A DNA stretch of 64,000 nt from Setophaga petechia. Its lineage: Eukaryota; Chordata; Aves; Passeriformes; Parulidae. Position numbers and translations under genes: made by a program. Below the pieces are notes generated by a model. The model was given only the letters and a program-made list of their open reading frames with translations. It ran no database searches and was not told where the DNA came from. Shown here one piece after another: positions 10,930-22,602 of this stretch (position 1 is its first letter; the number at the start of each line of letters is the position of its first letter). Location of the stretch: assembly GCA_024362935.1 (NCBI GenBank), contig JANCRA010000067.1, positions 1,976,370-2,040,369 of the forward strand, given 5' to 3'.

Positions 10930-13472
10930 CAAGAAAGTAGATTGTGGCAGAGAACTGAAAAGTGTTCCTGGAAATGTCTTTCTCTGAGAAAGCACAGATC
11001 TACTCTGAAGCCAGGGAGCAGCATAACAAATATGATTTCAGAATCTGTAATGCAGATTTATCTGAGGCACAAGGATCAATCCTATTGACTTTAGTGCATG
11101 TGGGAAAAGCAGGGCTGGAAGTGGAGATCAATGACTTTGGGGTAGATGTCTCAGGGTCACAGTTCACTCTTTAACCTCAGGTTGTTGCAGTGGAAACATT
11201 GAAATATTATTTTGTTCCACCCAGTGTCCTTCAAAGAGATATCTCTTATCTTTTGGATTCCTCAGGGAATCTCTCTATCCCAGAACAATTTAATCTGCCC
11301 TGGTTTTGTCCTCCTATGTGGCCATTCAAGCACAGGAGTTGCCATTCGGGAATTTTCATTCATTCCTTCCTCTCTGCCTCGTGGAGTCACCACAGGAGAA
11401 ATGAGAGAAAGCCACTGGAATGTCTTGTTTAGTCCTTTTCATAACTCAAACAAGGAAACTCCACCAATTTCTCTTCTCTTTGCCCAGCTGACACAAAAGC
11501 AGCTACAACATAATTTCCACAGCCATAAAATTCTAAGTGAAGGCATAAATCCACCACGCAAGAATTCATTTAAGTGACTAAGCAGTCTTAATAACCACTC
11601 ACTCATTTTAAACTTTAATTATTTAAGAGTTTGTCTGCCAGAATAAAATTCCAAGTAAAATAATAACTAGAGAGCATCCAGTAACAATTTTTCAGTATTT
11701 TATAAATACTTGAAGTTTTTATTAGTTATTGTATAAACTGTGAATGGGTGACAAACAGAAGGTCTAGAGAATTTTGCAAAAGAGATCTATTATGGGACAC
11801 TGGAAATGTTCTAAATTTCAGATTTTCAAAGAGTTTTGTAGGAATTTATGACCCCAAGAGAAGAAAGCCATGTGAAAGCCAGGTGGTTCATAAAAAATAA
11901 CTGTGTTAGGTTTTCTGCATAGATAAGAGAGACAGGCATCTCCAAAAGGTGATTTTTTGGAAGTTGTCAATGTTAAATTTCTGTCTGAAAATATTAGTAA
12001 TGCTCTATTGATTACATGGGGAATTTTAAAAACCAGATCTGAATAAATGCTTTACTTTGACATATTTGAGTCTTTGGGTCTGAGAACAAAACTGCTGATG
12101 TGTGTCTGTAATTTATGACATTTGGAGAATTCTGAGACTCAGAATCTCACTCTGACAAAGTGTTGCATTTATTCCTTTTGAGATTAGCTTTTATTTTTTT
12201 TTTTAATTCTCAAAGAAGAGAATGCAGTTATTCATGCAGATAGCACCTTTTTTCTGATAACATTTTTATCTACAGATACCACATGCAGTGGTAAAACACT
12301 TCAGTTTATTTTTATTTGCTGTGGGCAGAAGGAAGATCAGGGGAAAAGCTTCAGAGCTGGAGCTGTCCAACTGTTGCTGGATAAAGGACATTCAAAATGC
12401 ACAAACAGAAAACAAACATTCTGGAACTCCAAAAAAATGGCAGTTTTCTTTTCTGGAAGGCATTTCAGAATCTCAAAAAATTGTAAAAATGCTTTTGAAT
12501 ACATAGAATTCTAGAAAAAAGGTGATCCAGTTCATTTTATGGGATTATTCAAATCAAAGCAGGTATTTTCTTGAAACAAATGAAGCTTTGCTGACCCATA
12601 CAACATTCAGACCTCTTGGTGTTATTCCTGTAAATGTGGATGCACAAGCTGAACTTGATTCATTGTCCAGTAGAAATCCAAGGAGATTTCTTGTGAAACA
12701 GCATTATCTGAAAAATAAGTATATACAGATTAGGTCAAAAAAGAAAACCAAAGGAATTATTATCCATATATAGGGACATAAAAGCAGGAGAATAGCAGAT
12801 TTAGGGTTAAATATGTGAGTATTCTATTAAAAGTGTGGTGACATCAGCTGCAAAAATCCAGGAAGTAAATACATTTTATTCCTTTAACATAAATATGCAT
12901 AGTGTCCAATTATGTGCACAATGCTCAGAAACAGGATGGAATGAATATTTAATTTTTAGAACTTGCTATCAATTATTAAACATTTCCCCACTGGAGATTT
13001 TTAAGGGCCAACTTACAACAGAAATTAAAAAATAACCAAACAGTTCTGAGTCACTGTCTGCCCAAACTAATATCTTTGGAGTGACTCATTCTGATGTATT
13101 TAGCCCATAAAATACCAGCATTTAAACTGTTCCTGAAAATACATTTATAACCCCTGGAATCAAAGTTTTGTCTTTAAGCTCACTGTGAACTATAACACTT
13201 GTCTTATAAAAGCCCATCAGTTGACCATTACAGACTCTTGCACAAGAGAAGATGGAAGATTTCTTGTAAAATTTATTTCCCCATTAATTACAGGGATTTG
13301 TCTTTTCCTGAATGAATCATTTCTACCTCATGCAGTCAGGTTCCCATAACACTTTTCAAAGCAGTTGAGGCAATCAGACAGCAAAGCACTTAAATAAAAG
13401 CAAAATCTCTTTCTCAGAATTGCTTTTGTGTTTCCAAAGTTTCCTTCCTTATTACTGTGCAGTGCCCAGGAC
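10930..13472. other. AT-rich noncoding stretch
   Basis: I see no gene, repeat or RNA. Short ORFs (for example 11212-11577, 121 codons) lack splice signals or recognisable domains. Confidence 0.4.
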
Positions 13473-13812
13473 AGAGTTTCTCAGGATGGTGGAATGGTTT
13501 GGGCTGGAAGGGGCATTCAAAATCATCTTATTCCACCCCCTGCCATGGCAGGGACACCTTCCACTGTGCCAGGCTGCTCCAAGCCCTGTCCAGCCTGGCC
13601 TTGGGCACTGCCAGGGATCCAGGGGCAGCCACAGCTGCTCTGGGCACCTGTGCCAGGGCCTGCCCACCCTCACAGGGGAGAATTTCTTCCCAATATCCCA
13701 TCTAACCCTGTTCTCCTTCAGTTTGAAGTCATTCCCACTTGTCCCATCTCTCCATCCCTTGTCCCAAGTCCCTCTCCAGCTCTCCTGGAGCCCCTTTAGG
13801 CCCTGCAAGGGG
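13473..13812 (-). mobile_element. CR1 LINE, 5'-truncated 3' end
   Basis: It starts with the reverse complement of the CR1 3' tail (GGAATGGTTTGGGCTGGAAGG), followed by the usual avian CR1 3' region (CCAAGCCCTGTCCAGCCTGGCC, GGGGCAGCCACAGCTGCTCTGGG). The ORFs of 118-169 codons over it are CR1 and pyrimidine-tract shadows. It abuts a pyrimidine tract at its truncated 5' end. Confidence 0.92.
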
Positions 13813-13825
13813 CTCTGAGCTCTCC

Positions 13826-13977
13826 CTGTCTCTTTTCCTTTTTTTCTCTTTTCTCTTTTCCCTTTCCCTCTTCCCCCTTCCCTTCCCTTTTTTCCATTTT
13901 CCTTTTTCCCCCATTTTCCTTTTCCCTTTTTCTTTTTCCTTTCCTCCTTTTCCTCCTTTTCCTCCTCTCCTCTCCAT
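13826..13977. repeat. Long degenerate polypyrimidine tract
   Basis: About 150 bases of almost pure C/T on the + strand, made of variable CTTTT/CCCTT/TCC words with a few A interruptions. It follows the truncated CR1 directly. Confidence 0.93.
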
Positions 13978-16900
13978 TAACTCACATTTTCTTTTGCTCC
14001 TTATTTCTTCTCTCCTAAGAAGTAACAACCCCACATCTGCCACCTGGGATTTCATTGGAAATTCCTCACCAGCTGCTCATTCTTCTTTTTTATTTGTCCC
14101 AGCTTGTTTGGCAGCTGGAAGGAATTGTGGAAGCAACATCCCACCTTCACATTTGGGTAATAAACCCTCCTCCAGCCTCAGAATTCTTCTCACTTCCCTT
14201 TGTAGTCACTTAGGGGAAAATGGGAGAAGATGTTCAATGATGCTGTGAGACACATCCAGCTCTGGAACACGTTTTTATTTACAATAATTTGACCTCTGCT
14301 GGCTGCAAAGGCAGAGCAGGGTGGCTGTTTCAGCACACACCCCCACTGGAGATGTTATAAACAGGCAGGCACCTCTCAGTTTGTCCAGTTCATTGCTCCA
14401 GCTCCTAAATCTCTTCTAAATTATTGCAGTATTTTTTCCCCAGTCATTAATCTGTCCTGTCTGCAGAGCAGAGAAGGAACAGCCTTATTTTATGTTTTGT
14501 TGTGAAACAAACAAAATAAAAATAAAACCCTGGAATAGCAGCTGGAGTTAATCCAGAACGAAACACACAGCTTAAAATGGAATGTTTAAAAGGCAGCATT
14601 TAACCCCTCTTTCATTAACAATGCATTTCTAAATAAATAGAGGCTTTAAAACCAAAGAGAATTGTTTTGCTCTCAAAATGTCAAAGTTAAGGTTTGATTT
14701 TTAATAAGTATTTCACACTTCCTTCACTTTTTTAGGCAATTAAGGAAGCTGTCTGTGTGTCACCCCTCTTCCAAATACATTTTCCTGCATTTTACTCCTT
14801 GCCAAATAAAATTTACCCATCTCTGACTGTATAAGATGGAAGAGAATGTCTGGAGCCAATCAGCCTGACACAGACAATAATCAGTAACAAGGCAGAGCCT
14901 GAAAATCTTTCCTAGAATCTTTAGTAAATCTGAAAAATCCTCTATTTTGTGCCAACAAATCAGCAGTAGTTTGAGGTTCAGTCTGTGTTGCTTTCCTTGT
15001 CCACTTGCCAAATATCCTTATTTATCTTCTGGGAATAAGGAACTGGTCAGCTGCTAAAAGAGTTCATCTTTCTCTGCATTGCCCAATAAGTTTACAAATT
15101 ACAGAAAACAGCTGAATTTAAATTGATCATTAAAGAATCAAAGCCATCTGACAGAAATGGCAGTGCAGGTGTAGATTCTGAGTTTTGGGAGAGCAAAAGA
15201 TGAATGTGCTCTAAATAAACCTGATGGGGTGATGAGGATGAGTTGGATGATTAACAAGACTGGTACTGGCAAATATAAATACCTAATTATCTTCTCAATC
15301 AGAAGCTGCAGAGTGCAGAGGCAAAAGTAAGTGGTGTTTTAACAAAATGAGGTTTTAATGCAACTTTTCTAGGAATATTTTCACAAAGAAAATAGTGGAA
15401 GCATTCTGAATACATCTACAGTGGCTGCTCTCTATTTAATCACCTTTTTAATTATCCAAAATCTGTGTAGTGAAATCCTCAGTGCCTGGTTTTAGAGGCT
15501 ACATAAAGGCAAGAAAAAAAAAGAAAAAATGTTGGCAATAAAAGCTGTGTCATGTACACCAGCAATTCCAGGGACTGCAATCAATGCACTGAAAGTAATT
15601 ATAAACCAAAAGACACCAAATGCTGGGAATTGCAGCTGTGCTTGGTATTTCCTCCAGAACAAATATTCTGGAGACCTTTCTGGCTAAAAGGATGAAGAAA
15701 CTGGAAAACAGAACGAAGCTCAAGACTTGGAAGGGAGAAAAGGGAGGAAATGCACTCTGAATTTCAGAATACCCAGGAATAATTTATAGATGAAATCACG
15801 TGAGAATAAATGTTTTTGGAAAGACAGTAGTGATGTAAATGTCATGGATTGATGGGGTTTTCCCATCATTTTTGCTTCCCACATGCAATTTTCACAGTTG
15901 GATTAGGGTTCCCATGACCCCTTTATCAGCAGTGGATGTCAGGCATCACTTTTGGAGATTTTCTGTGGATGCCAGGCATCACATTTGGAGATTTTCCTAC
16001 CCCCAGCTCTTTTTCTGGTTCTCTGAGTGCTCCTTAACCTGTTTCAACCATAAAAAGATGATTCAGGAAAGACCAGGATTTTGCCCAAGTGGATCAGGGA
16101 ACAGGCAGAATTCCAGTGGCAGATTTGAGGGAAGAGCAGGATTACATAGGGGCACAGTGGGGTCAGCCTGGCTGCTTGGGAACTCCAAATATTTAGTTCA
16201 TACCTAGAGAAACTAGTTCAGGTTATCCTGCCCCTTGATTTAAACACAAAAAACCAGAGTACAGCTGGAGATTTATAGGTCTTAAACACCAGAATCAGAG
16301 TGCTTGAGCAGGACAGATCTGCAGCATTGACACAGGGGAAAAAAAGAGAAAAAAATTCCAGTAGAAAAAATAAAAACGCTCTAATACTAATATCCTGTTA
16401 TAACTACTCCTTCTGCACAAGGATCAGCATCCTTTTCAAATTAATGGAGGATTACAGAGTATTGTTGTTCTCAGAAATCATGCTAATGTCCCATTCTCAG
16501 TGTCTAGAGCCCTGGAAGAATAAGGTTCAGGACTAATAAGTGCATTTCACTAACAAAATAATTTAAGAAGTTAATTTAACCATTTAATAGTTCCAGGAAT
16601 GTGTCTCTTAAAAGTTTCAAAGTTGTCAGGAAAGTCCTTTATTTCCCAAACACATGCTTATCCATTGGTTACACAGCCCACAGGATTCCAAGAAGATCTG
16701 GAATATTTTAAAAGCTACTTTGAAAAAAATAAAAATAAAATAAAAAAGACTACTTTTATAAGTTGATTTCTATTCCAATAGCCTTAGAATTTATTGTCTT
16801 TTTTTTTTTAACTGCTACACTGCCATGTGCCTTTTTTGCCTTATTTCTTTTATTCTTTCCTTCATGCAGAGAATTATCAGTGAACACAGGGAAACCTTGG

Positions 16901-17150
16901 TGGCTCTTTTAACATTCTTTGCTGGACTGAAGTTACCACGAATTTTAAAAGGATCTTTGCACACAGGCAGTGTCCTGGTGGGGTAGACACTTATCCCTGA
17001 ACCCCAAGTGGATCCAAACCATTCCATGCAGAGCTTTGTAGCTAACGAGTCATGAGCAGAAAGGATTTGATGGAGGGGAATGGGATGAGTGGAATCTCTG
17101 CTGTTAAACTTTTCCTTAGGTTGGTCTTTTGATGCAGTTTAAAATCCCAG
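13978..17150. other. Noncoding stretch
   Basis: I see no gene. It contains the 33-bp duplication at 15932-15997. The rest is AT-rich with no recognised repeat. Confidence 0.4.
15932..15997. repeat. Tandem duplication of a 33-bp unit
   Basis: Two head-to-tail units beginning GTGGATGYCAGGCATCAC and ending TTTGGAGATTTTCY, at 15932-15964 and 15965-15997, with only three mismatches. Confidence 0.93.
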
Positions 17151-17156
17151 TCCTTG

Positions 17157-17451
17157 TGTCGCCCTGTTCATCTAAAGTTCTCCTAAACCTTCTGATGTTT
17201 TTGTTTTTGTAATGGAGTTTCTCACGCACCTTTCATGTAAATAATGATTGTTCTGCATTCCTTTCTGGAGGAGGAGAGAATGGATGGACTGTTGGTTTGA
17301 CCAGTGTGGTTGGAGAGGTGGCAATTTCACCCTCCAATCCATGGTCACTTTTGGAATTCTATAAATATCGAGGTCTGGAAATAAATGCGCTTTTTTTTGC
17401 CTTGGACATCTCAGTGTGTGAGAGTCATTAATTTCGTGTTGTATTGCAACA
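17157..17451 (+). mobile_element. Solo LTR, 295 bp, ERVK-like, perfect TSD
   Basis: It begins TGTCGCCCTG and ends TATTGCAACA. Identical 6-bp repeats TCCTTG flank it at 17151-17156 and 17452-17457. TATAAATA is at 17360-17367 and AATAAA at 17380-17385. A 135-codon reverse ORF (17172-17579) crosses the element's 3' boundary and is therefore not a gene. Confidence 0.88.
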
Positions 17452-18019
17452 TCCTTGTATAAATGACTGCTTCTCTTCACCATTGCAGCTCCCCCTGCCC
17501 TTGGAGACAGTTTATATTCCAGAGTGGGTTGAAAAGGAAGGTTGTGATATTCCAGGGTGGATGGATGACCTAAGTGCAAGCAGCAGCCATTCCTTTAATG
17601 CTACTTTTATTGGGAAAATATGAACTCCTGGCTCTTGCTTAGACTAAACACTGGTCAAAATTATCTTCCCAGTGCTTCCAGTCTTACATTTCATATCCTC
17701 ATTTTTATAACTTGCAGTGGCAAAGTAAGTTCAATCTAAAGAAGTTTCCCAAGACTCTGGCTGGGTTCTTCAAACACTAAAGGAATCACTGTGGAGATTT
17801 TAGGGTGCTGGGTGCCCCAGCCTTGTGTTTCATCCAGAGGTTTCCCCTTCAGCAGCCAGATCCTTTCCCACCAGAGCAAAGTCAAATCCACGTGTAACAC
17901 TGGAGTTACTCTTCACCCAATCCCAATTATACCCCAAAATAGTCAACCTGAGGTAAGCTGAGCTTTGTCCTGAAGCTGGAGTCCCCTCAGGCTGTCCAGG
18001 GATTTCAGAGAGTCTCCCT

Positions 18020-18146
18020 TTCTTCAGGCACCCCAAACCCACCTGGATGCATTCCTGTGTCACCTGCTGTGGGTGGCCCTGCCTTGGTAGGGGGTTGGAC
18101 TGGGTGATCTCCAGAGGAGATTCCAACCCCAAGGATTCTGTGATCA
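18020..18146 (+). mobile_element. CR1 LINE 3' tail fragment
   Basis: It contains the sense-strand CR1 tail with GGGGTTGGACTGGGTGATCT, a diagnostic short block of avian CR1, ending near GATTCTGTGATCAG. Confidence 0.85.
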
Positions 18147-18313
18147 GGAGGGAAGGAGAAATTTGAATGCTGAAGATGTTCAATCTATTGAGCAAAGGGC
18201 AGTGAAGAGTCCTCAATGTGTTCCTTTGCCATCATGTGCTCCCACAACTCCTCAGTGGGGTCCTGCAGGGATGTTCCCACCCCTCTGTGGTTTGAGGTTT
18301 CTGTACCTGCTGT

Positions 18314-18757
18314 TGATGCCTTAAAATTTAACTTTCATGTTTTCCAGATTCTGTACTGCAGTGGTACATAACTCTGAACTTCACATAGAGAGTTAGCAAG
18401 TTCTCCTCACGGTTCAGTCACACAGAACAATCCTTTTCCAGCCCCAGAACCAAGGGCACCATTGCAGCTTCAGGCCCAAAAAGTACAAAGAGGAAATTGA
18501 GGGGAGCAATCAGGGAGGATGGGACTGCATAACCTGGAGCTGTAATTGGACAATTAACCCCAGTATGGAAATGGACCAAAACTTATAAAATGTGAAAACT
18601 CATGACTCACCATCCATCTTATGTCCATCTTAGGTAAAACCACAGCCAGGCTCTTGTGCTGCCCAAGGTGTATCCTTTGAAAGCCTTTTAATAAATCCCT
18701 TATTTATTCCATGAACACTGTCCAGCCTCTGTTCCAGGTCAGCCTCTTTAGGCATCA
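18314..18757 (+). mobile_element. Divergent LTR-A copy (solo LTR)
   Basis: It has the exact family termini, TGATGCC and GGCATCA. TATAAA is at 18584-18589 and AATAAA at 18690-18695. The 3' third (GGCTCTTGTGCTGCCCAAGG...) matches the other LTR-A copies, but the 5' part is much more diverged. The flanks TGCTGT and GGTCAA show no duplication. It is probably an older subfamily. Confidence 0.8.
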
Positions 18758-18969
18758 GGTCAACCCATCCCCTCCACATTTCAGCTCCTATCAGCACTGC
18801 ACCATTTGTAGCATTTGCACCAAGCTGGATGAAAACCAGTATAAAATATCTCGTGTCTCTGTGGTGTGATGGGAGCAGAGGGCAGAGAGCAGAACTTCAA
18901 CATCACAAGTGCAAGGGAACTTAAACAGGTCCAGAGGTGCTGTTTGTTACTTAAAGCATAGAGGGACAG

Positions 18970-19542
18970 TGTAGAGTTTTTATCTTCTTTTTGCCAGGGT
19001 CAGGATTAAATGTGTGAGATGGTATTTCTTGTAGGGACTCAGATGTTTATCAGTTCTTGTCTCTGTCCCAGTCTCACAAACCCTGAGTTCTGCAGCACTT
19101 CACTCAAACAAACTAAACATGGAGCCCCATCTCTCTCTCTACAAGGCCTTTGAAGGATCAACTGTCCAATTAAGAAATGACACCTCAATTATTTTCACAT
19201 TTAATGCAATAACCAACCACCTGTGCCTGCAATGGGAACTTTTTATCCAATTACACAAAACCACCCAAACCCATGGAGGAGAAGGTGAAGAAGAAGGATC
19301 AGCCCCCACCCCAAACCTCCATCTTGATTTACATATATTACTATATTCTAAACCCTTAAACTCTGAGTTTCCCACCCTGTGATCTCACACACTTCTATCC
19401 AAACTCCACACCCACAATCCCAGTTCTCTCATTCCATTCTGGAAGCTTCTCCACGGCCTCAGGTCAATGCAGTGTTCTCTTGGGGGTCAGTGCCCCTCAA
19501 CACACAGAAAGTCCAAAATTCACAGCATCCAGGGCTCCAAAA
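18970..19542 (-). mobile_element. LTR-B copy 1 (solo LTR)
   Basis: It reads as the reverse complement of 23727-24292. It begins TGTAGAG and ends GGGCTCCAAAA (family start TGTTGGAACCC on the other strand). The flanks GGACAG (18964-18969) and GGGCAG (19543-19548) form a 6-bp TSD with one transition. ORFs at 19119-19382 and 19139-19375 are LTR shadows. Confidence 0.88.
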
Positions 19543-19548
19543 GGGCAG

Positions 19549-20500
19549 AATGATGGAGTGGGTGAAGAATTTCCAGAGAAGAACTCAGGAGGGAGCATTT
19601 CTAGCTGATAGTCCAGCAGATGAACTTCTAAAATTCATCTCACTCCTATATTCTGTTGTAAGCATCCTGATAAAATGAGTATTTAGGGGTGTAATATTAT
19701 TATCATTGTCCTCTTGCAAGTCTTTCCAGGTTAAGCATCTTTTGTAGATGAGCAAGCAAAATTGAATGAACCCTGATTTTCCCAGCTTTCATCCTTATCA
19801 AGCTACTTCAATTGCCAACAGTTAGAAACAAGCAATAAAATGGTTACTCCTGGAATCAATATTCAACACAAAGAGCATGAAAAGAATATCTATAAATATA
19901 TATATATTAAAAATCCCTGCTTGTGTAGATTTACTGGAGCTGCTTGTGCATTTCAAGAGGGAGAAAGAAGATCTGTGTTACAGCAGATCTGTCATTTACC
20001 CTCCCTTTACTACAAGCAGTTGCATTTAATTAAATTTTAATGCTGCAATCATCTTCACTCAGCCAAGAGGATAATGTGCTACTTCATGCACTTACATTAT
20101 CTGTGTAGTTATTTAAAAGCAGCACATTGCCTTTGTGTACCACCATCCCCACACCTCTCATTTTCTATCACACAAGAAAAAAGTAGAAAGATGGAAAAGA
20201 AAACTGAATCATGTATTGAAAAAAACATTATGTGTGTAGGAGGCATCTCCTGCCTGCCTGAGCTACACCTGAATTGTTAATTTTAATTTATCTTTCCTCA
20301 ATTTCTACTTAATATATTCAAGAGTCCAGGATTAAAATCCTCTCTTCCCAAAGCAGAACAAAGCAAATAAGTCACATTTTGAGAGATCTATGTCTCTGCC
20401 CTGACTGGGAAAACTGCATGAGGTTATTTGCTCTAAACCACAGACATCTGAATTTTGGGGAAAATAGGTGTACAGGGGAAAAGGGGGTTGTTGAGGATCC
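19549..20500. other. Noncoding stretch
   Basis: I see nothing recognisable in this AT-rich segment. Confidence 0.4.
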
Positions 20501-20550
20501 CTCTGAAACTGGGAAACTCCTTCTGAAACTGGGAAATTCCCTCTGAAACC
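20501..20550. repeat. 20-bp tandem repeat, 2.5 copies
   Basis: The unit CTCTGAAACTGGGAAACTCC occurs at 20501 and 20521, followed by a half unit. Confidence 0.92.
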
Positions 20551-21071
20551 CTCTGACCCCCCTCCCTGGTCCAAGGGCAGATCAGTGTAGAGATGAAAGA
20601 TGTTTCTGATACATTAAAATAAATAAGTTGGGGCACATAATTTGTACCTCATGTGTCTTTATTTCATTAGAAATGCACATTATTGCTGTTTTTCCTATTT
20701 TAGTCTCCTGCTTTGGGAGAAATCTGAAGTCTGTTCAACTCTTCTGGTTTCCTGAGCATCCTGCAGCCCTGTCCTGAGTCATTTGTGGTGTCCATCCAGC
20801 ACATGATACTCTAAAATCTATTTTATTTTGGTAGTAATGGAAAACACTTGCCAATTTAAACATGGAAAGGCTATGGTTGTGTTCTGTGTGCTAGAAGGGG
20901 GAATTAGAACCACAACACATGATTGAGGTTGTTGAGTTTTGGGCTGCACAGATTTGTGCAGTTAAATACAGGGGTAACCAGCAGCAGGATCAGGATTTTA
21001 CCTACAACAAGGTGCAGAAAATTTTTCTCATCCTTGGCAAGGTATGTAAATAAAAAAAAAGAAAAAGAAAA

Positions 21072-21710
21072 TGTAGATAAAAAAAAATAAGAATAATAAA
21101 ACCAAAACCTAAACAAAAACCAGAAATAAAAGTAAGAATAAAAATGGAAATAAAATAGAAAAATAAAAATAAAATAAATATAAATAATAGAAATACAAAT
21201 ATAAATATAATATTCTCAATATTCACTTACACAGAAATGTGACAAACCTTGATGGTTCCTCTAGAAGGTGGCAATCAGTGCAACATTTATGGTAAAATAT
21301 TTTATACACTCTGAGCTTCATTTTGTTCATTCCCTGGGGGCAAAATACCAGAAGGAACAACTGAAAGGGAAATGACTGTGACTTTGAAATTCATATTAAA
21401 GAATAAGCAGTTAAGAGAGAGTTGTGGCATGATAGAAAAAAAAAAGAGTGGACAGAATAATCAATTAATTGTGGTTATATTTTTCAAATCTCACTTGGTG
21501 AGATATAATTTAAAGATAAAGGAAAAAGGTTCAGCTGACCAAACAGAGAATTCTGCAAAGCTTCCCAGGATACTGATGTGACAGCTCCTGTGAGATTATT
21601 ATTTTATTTTTATATTTTATTTCCATTTTTATTTTTACTTTTATTTCTGTTTTTTGTTTAGGTTTTGGTTTTGTTTTTATTTTTCTTATTTTTATTTTTT
21701 ATCTTCATTT
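21072..21710. repeat. Long inverted repeat with A-rich and T-rich arms
   Basis: The arm at about 21072-21180 is the reverse complement of the arm at about 21597-21710, separated by roughly 415 bp. The match is not just A-richness: both arms share the ordered words TTTTATTTCCATTTTTATT, ACTTTTATTTCTG and TTTGTTTAGGTTTTGGTTTT with few mismatches. The arms could pair as a hairpin or cruciform. Confidence 0.85.
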
Positions 21711-22317
21711 ATCTTCATTGGTTCACCTCTGTGTGAGCAGAGAGCAGAAGCAGCTTGGAAAGCAGAGCTCACCTCACAGAAATGTAGGTGCCAAATGTAC
21801 ATTGGGTGATTTGCATCTCCATGAGTGTGTAAGAGGAACTCAGTGTGACAAGGTCAGCTGTAAATGTCACCACTAAAGATTCCTGAAGTCAATTATAATT
21901 TGCAATTTTTCCAAAGCCAAAGAGCAAAAATATCTGACAGCTAGAAGAGCTGCACCAAAATGTGTAAGTGGAATCATGTCCCATTTCTTCGAATTTTAAC
22001 TTTTATCCACTTGAATAATTAAGCACAGAAGTTAAATCTCCTTTTGAAGCCTGTCCCTCTGCCCTTATTTCACTGATGGCTGTCCTTGATCTGCCTGGGT
22101 TATTGATGCTCTGGGTGAATAACCAGGCACCAGGAGCTCTGTGTGGAGGCACTGGTGTAGGGGCCGTGGGATTATAGTATGTATTGTATAGTTGGCCTCT
22201 CAGTAAAAAATCTATGTATTGTATAAGTAACCCTGCTCCTTTCTATTTGTCCCAGCTCTCAGGCTGCCACAGCTCTCGGCTGTCTTGAATACCCAGCTCT
22301 CAGGCTGCACGCTCACC

Positions 22318-22335
22318 ATCGCGTCGGGGTCACCA
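22318..22335 (-). other. Retroviral primer-binding site, tRNA-Trp type
   Basis: The - strand reads TGGTGACCCCGACGCGAT. It matches the complement of the vertebrate tRNA-Trp 3' end (from memory, TGGTGACCCCGACGTGAT) at 17 of 18 positions. It is placed correctly, two bases after an LTR-like CA end. tRNA-Trp priming is known from avian alpharetroviruses and related ERVs. Confidence 0.82.
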
Positions 22336-22337
22336 AT

Positions 22338-22536
22338 TGTTGTTATCATAGTTCTAAAGTCTCATACCTTCTCAATAATTTTCTTGTAGGCAGCTCTTCA
22401 CAGGGGAAATGTCTCTACTTCTTCTTCAGGGCTCCTCCAGGCTCTCTCTGACTGGCCCAGCCCTTTTATCCCAAACCTTCTCATGTGGCTACAGCTGCCA
22501 CCCAATTAAGGGCATCACAGCTGCAGCCCATTTACA
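22338..22536 (-). mobile_element. ERV 5' LTR fragment
   Basis: On the - strand this ends AACAACA two bases before a tRNA-Trp-like primer-binding site, so it should be the 3' edge of a 5' LTR. A TATA-like GGGATAAAAGGG lies inside it. The proposed start, TGTAAATGGG, is inferred from the TG dinucleotide and gives about 200 bp, short for an LTR. The true start may lie elsewhere or be lost. No gag, pol or env sequence follows; the element stops within the leader. Confidence 0.6.
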
Positions 22537-22602
22537 GTAACGAGAATCGGAGCAGGGTCACTTATACAATACATGGATCTTTTACTGAGAGGCCAGCTAC
22601 AC

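Larger units (their letters stand above)
22186..22602. repeat. 54-bp inverted repeat flanking an ERV fragment
   Basis: The left arm 22186-22239, reverse-complemented, matches the right arm 22549-22602 at 49 of 54 positions. All five differences are transitions. The homology stops sharply on both sides of each arm. The 309-bp interior holds an LTR end, a primer-binding site and leader-like sequence read on the - strand. Confidence 0.88.

Noticed and set aside
17172..17579. 135-codon reverse ORF
   Set aside because: It crosses the 3' boundary of a solo LTR with a perfect TSD, so it is a chance frame spanning repeat and flank.
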